Below are positions 62,642-64,000 of a DNA stretch of 64,000 nt, in pieces. The position numbers and the translations under genes are program-made. The notes beneath the pieces were generated by a model. The model was not told where the DNA came from. It did no database searches and worked only from the letters and a program-made list of their open reading frames with translations. How positions within the stretch are numbered: the stretch's first letter is position 1; every line of letters begins with the position of its first letter. Origin of the DNA: Saururus chinensis (taxonomy: Eukaryota > Streptophyta > Magnoliopsida > Piperales > Saururaceae); the NCBI GenBank assembly GCA_035235625.1, contig CP141140.1:45565351-45629350 (forward strand), written 5' to 3'.

Positions 62642-63346
62642 CTGCAGAAATGTGGAATGATGCAATGTTTATGACTATGAGCTTATAAATTGTGTTTTGG
62701 ATAATTTAGTTGTCTTGAACATTATTGTATGTAACTTTTTTGTTAAAAAAGTTATTTTTATAATATTAATACTATTAGTTGATATTTTAATGATATATTT
62801 GAAGTTACTTAACTCTAGTAAATTATGTATTAGTCACATTTGAAATATGTAGGTTAATTTTTTAGTAGTTAATTATTTTGAAATCCGATAATTTAAATCC
62901 AAGGATTATAGCAATACCATATTTAGGCATCCAATTATTTAAGAATCTGACAACTAAAATCCAAGAATTTGGCTTATATTATGAAATTTCATATTCTAAA
63001 TCCTGAATTTTAAAATCTTGATTGACTAACCGCTTGTTAGGAATGAGGGTTAGGGTGTCCCCTTGTACTTAGAATCCACTAATCCCATATTCCATAGAGG
63101 TTTAATAAGAAAAGGAGCATTAAACATATCAATTTGACCCTCTCCATAGCTGAACCCTAAATTTAACTCTTGGCCTAATTCAACAAAGGTTCAGAAACAA
63201 ACAGGTGTTGATCGATTGTTTAATCCATGATCAATCTCTATACCTCTTGGTTAGGAAAAGCAAATTGTTGTTTATAGTGTTGGTCAATCGCTCCTATCTA
63301 GCGACTGATTGATCCAAAATCTGTTTTAATAAATCACTTTCCAACA

Positions 63347-64000
63347 AGGGGGACTCTGGTTGGGAGAAGTATGGATTAGAGGTTCTCCTCCCCTCCATCT
63401 CCTTCTAAGATTAACCTCATATCACCTCCCAAAACCAAATGAAGCCCAAAAAGGAGAGAAGGGCTTTTGGTGGTTTTAGGTACAAAGAAGAGGGCATTCT
63501 TTTCCAAATTTAAGGTAAAACCAGAAAGTGTAATAAACATAAAAACCATGGTAATCTAAAAATAGACAAACTTCGTCCAAGTAATATGTAAATTGCCCTA
63601 TCTTTTATAAAAAGAAGTTCATGTTGGTGGGCATCCACACGTCTATGACCAAATGATGAAAATTTTAGGTTGTGAGTTTAATATCGACCTATTAACCTAG
63701 TGGATCACCACATTGCCCCTAGTCTAATTATCTAACAAAGATAAAGACTACGAAACATGGCCTATTTGCGTAGAATTTTCTTATAAAGCAAAAATAAGTA
63801 AATGTTCTCTCAAAGCGCACTTACGATGTATCAATTAATTAAACCACAATCATTCAATCCACACATGAACACACAATAATTTTAACATAGAAAACCCAAA
63901 CTCATGTAAAAAACCACGATAATTTCAAAGGAACCAAATCAATGCACTTCTACCAAGCATGACAATTACATTGACACAAACAAACCACCAATATTTTTTT
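63347..64000 (-). other. Right flank with an inverted LTR family C copy
   Basis: 63347-63660 shows no recognised gene. 63660-64000 is the reverse complement of about 19730-20070 (shared words include ttgtgagtttaatat and acaaagataaagact), so an LTR of family C enters here in minus orientation and runs off the window. Confidence 0.65.

Larger units (their letters stand above)
56652..63036 (+). mobile_element. PIF/Harbinger element with both genes
   Basis: The terminal inverted repeats are cggttagtcaattaggattt at the left and, reversed, cggttagtcaatcaagattt at the right. They are flanked by the triplet tta (56649-56651 and 63037-63039), the target preferred by this superfamily. The right end has four extra bases (cttg) outside the repeat, so the exact right end is 63032-63036. 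It encodes a Myb-like ORF1 protein and a DDE transposase in the same direction, the two proteins an autonomous PIF needs, but both carry stops. The target is a Ty1/copia LTR. Confidence 0.88.
53670..63346 (-). mobile_element. Ty1/copia remnant B (5' part), with nested insertions
   Basis: This is a minus-strand fossil holding the 5' LTR (63346 down to about 56307), gag (about 56265 down to 53900) and the start of the protease region (to 53670). The gag zinc knuckle CFVCGQLGHFARQC lies near 54030. Nested in it are a PIF/Harbinger element within the LTR (56652-63036) and a solo gypsy LTR within gag (54073-55543). It stops at the CACTA-like element at 53667. Integrase and reverse transcriptase are not found to its left. 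It is broken many times and is old. Confidence 0.8.
56307..63346 (-). repeat. Copia B 5' LTR, split by PIF/Harbinger
   Basis: The outer part is 63037-63346 and the inner part about 56307-56651, together about 656 bp. The inner part matches 16405-16690 and the outer part matches 16700-17026 of copia remnant A. The minus-strand start is tgttggaaagtgattta. No purine tract precedes it, as expected of a 5' LTR. Confidence 0.75.

Noticed and set aside
63347-63660. Possible LINE fragment on the minus strand
   Set aside because: The reading is short, broken and without a recognisable endonuclease or reverse transcriptase motif.

Overview
This is repeat-rich, AT-rich nuclear DNA from a flowering plant. 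I see no intact host gene, no tRNA or rRNA gene, no operon-style layout and no CRISPR array. The plant assignment rests on the element families present: En/Spm CACTA elements with a Transposase_24-type gene, a Mutator-like element (MULE) carrying a plant mobile domain (PMD) gene, a PIF/Harbinger element, Ty1/copia and Ty3/gypsy retrotransposons, and captured fragments of plant-type prolyl oligopeptidase and B-type cyclin genes. The species cannot be told from the sequence alone.

Layout. 1-4338: AT-rich DNA with a dispersed non-coding repeat, a leucine-rich-repeat gene fragment and the right end of one CACTA element. 4417-18766: the 3' part of a minus-strand Ty1/copia element. Its 3' LTR is split by a complete CACTA element (4449-16401, 3-bp target duplication gat). 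That CACTA carries its own tnpA-like gene, a piece of a prolyl oligopeptidase gene with introns, a cyclin B exon, an unidentified exon and a small hAT-type element. 18767-22957: remnants of other LTR elements. 22958-44054: a MULE with long terminal inverted repeats and an 8/9 target duplication. It encodes a broken MURA-type transposase and a broken PMD gene, and is itself split by an Athila/Tat-like gypsy (25522-34750) and by a young chromovirus gypsy (37413-42720, perfect target duplication, nearly identical LTRs). 44055-52034: a retroelement-like remnant, a probable large solo LTR and the 3' end of another chromovirus. 52090-53667: a non-coding element with the same palindromic repeats as the big CACTA. 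53670-63346: the 5' part of a minus-strand Ty1/copia element, with a solo gypsy LTR in its gag region and a PIF/Harbinger element in its 5' LTR. 63347-64000: flank plus an inverted copy of an LTR seen near 19.7-20.1 kb.

How it fits together. The window is a stack of insertions whose junctions can be read from target duplications: hAT in CACTA in copia LTR; two gypsy elements in a MULE in an older remnant; PIF/Harbinger and a solo LTR in copia. The left copia piece (reverse transcriptase, RNase H, 3' LTR) and the right copia piece (5' LTR, gag, protease) have the same strand, the correct order and matching LTR length. They could be the two ends of one very old element inflated by everything between them, but this is an inference. 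The features most worth attention are the gene-capturing CACTA (4449-16401), the MULE with a PMD passenger gene, and a perfect 283-bp tandem duplication inside the PIF/Harbinger element.
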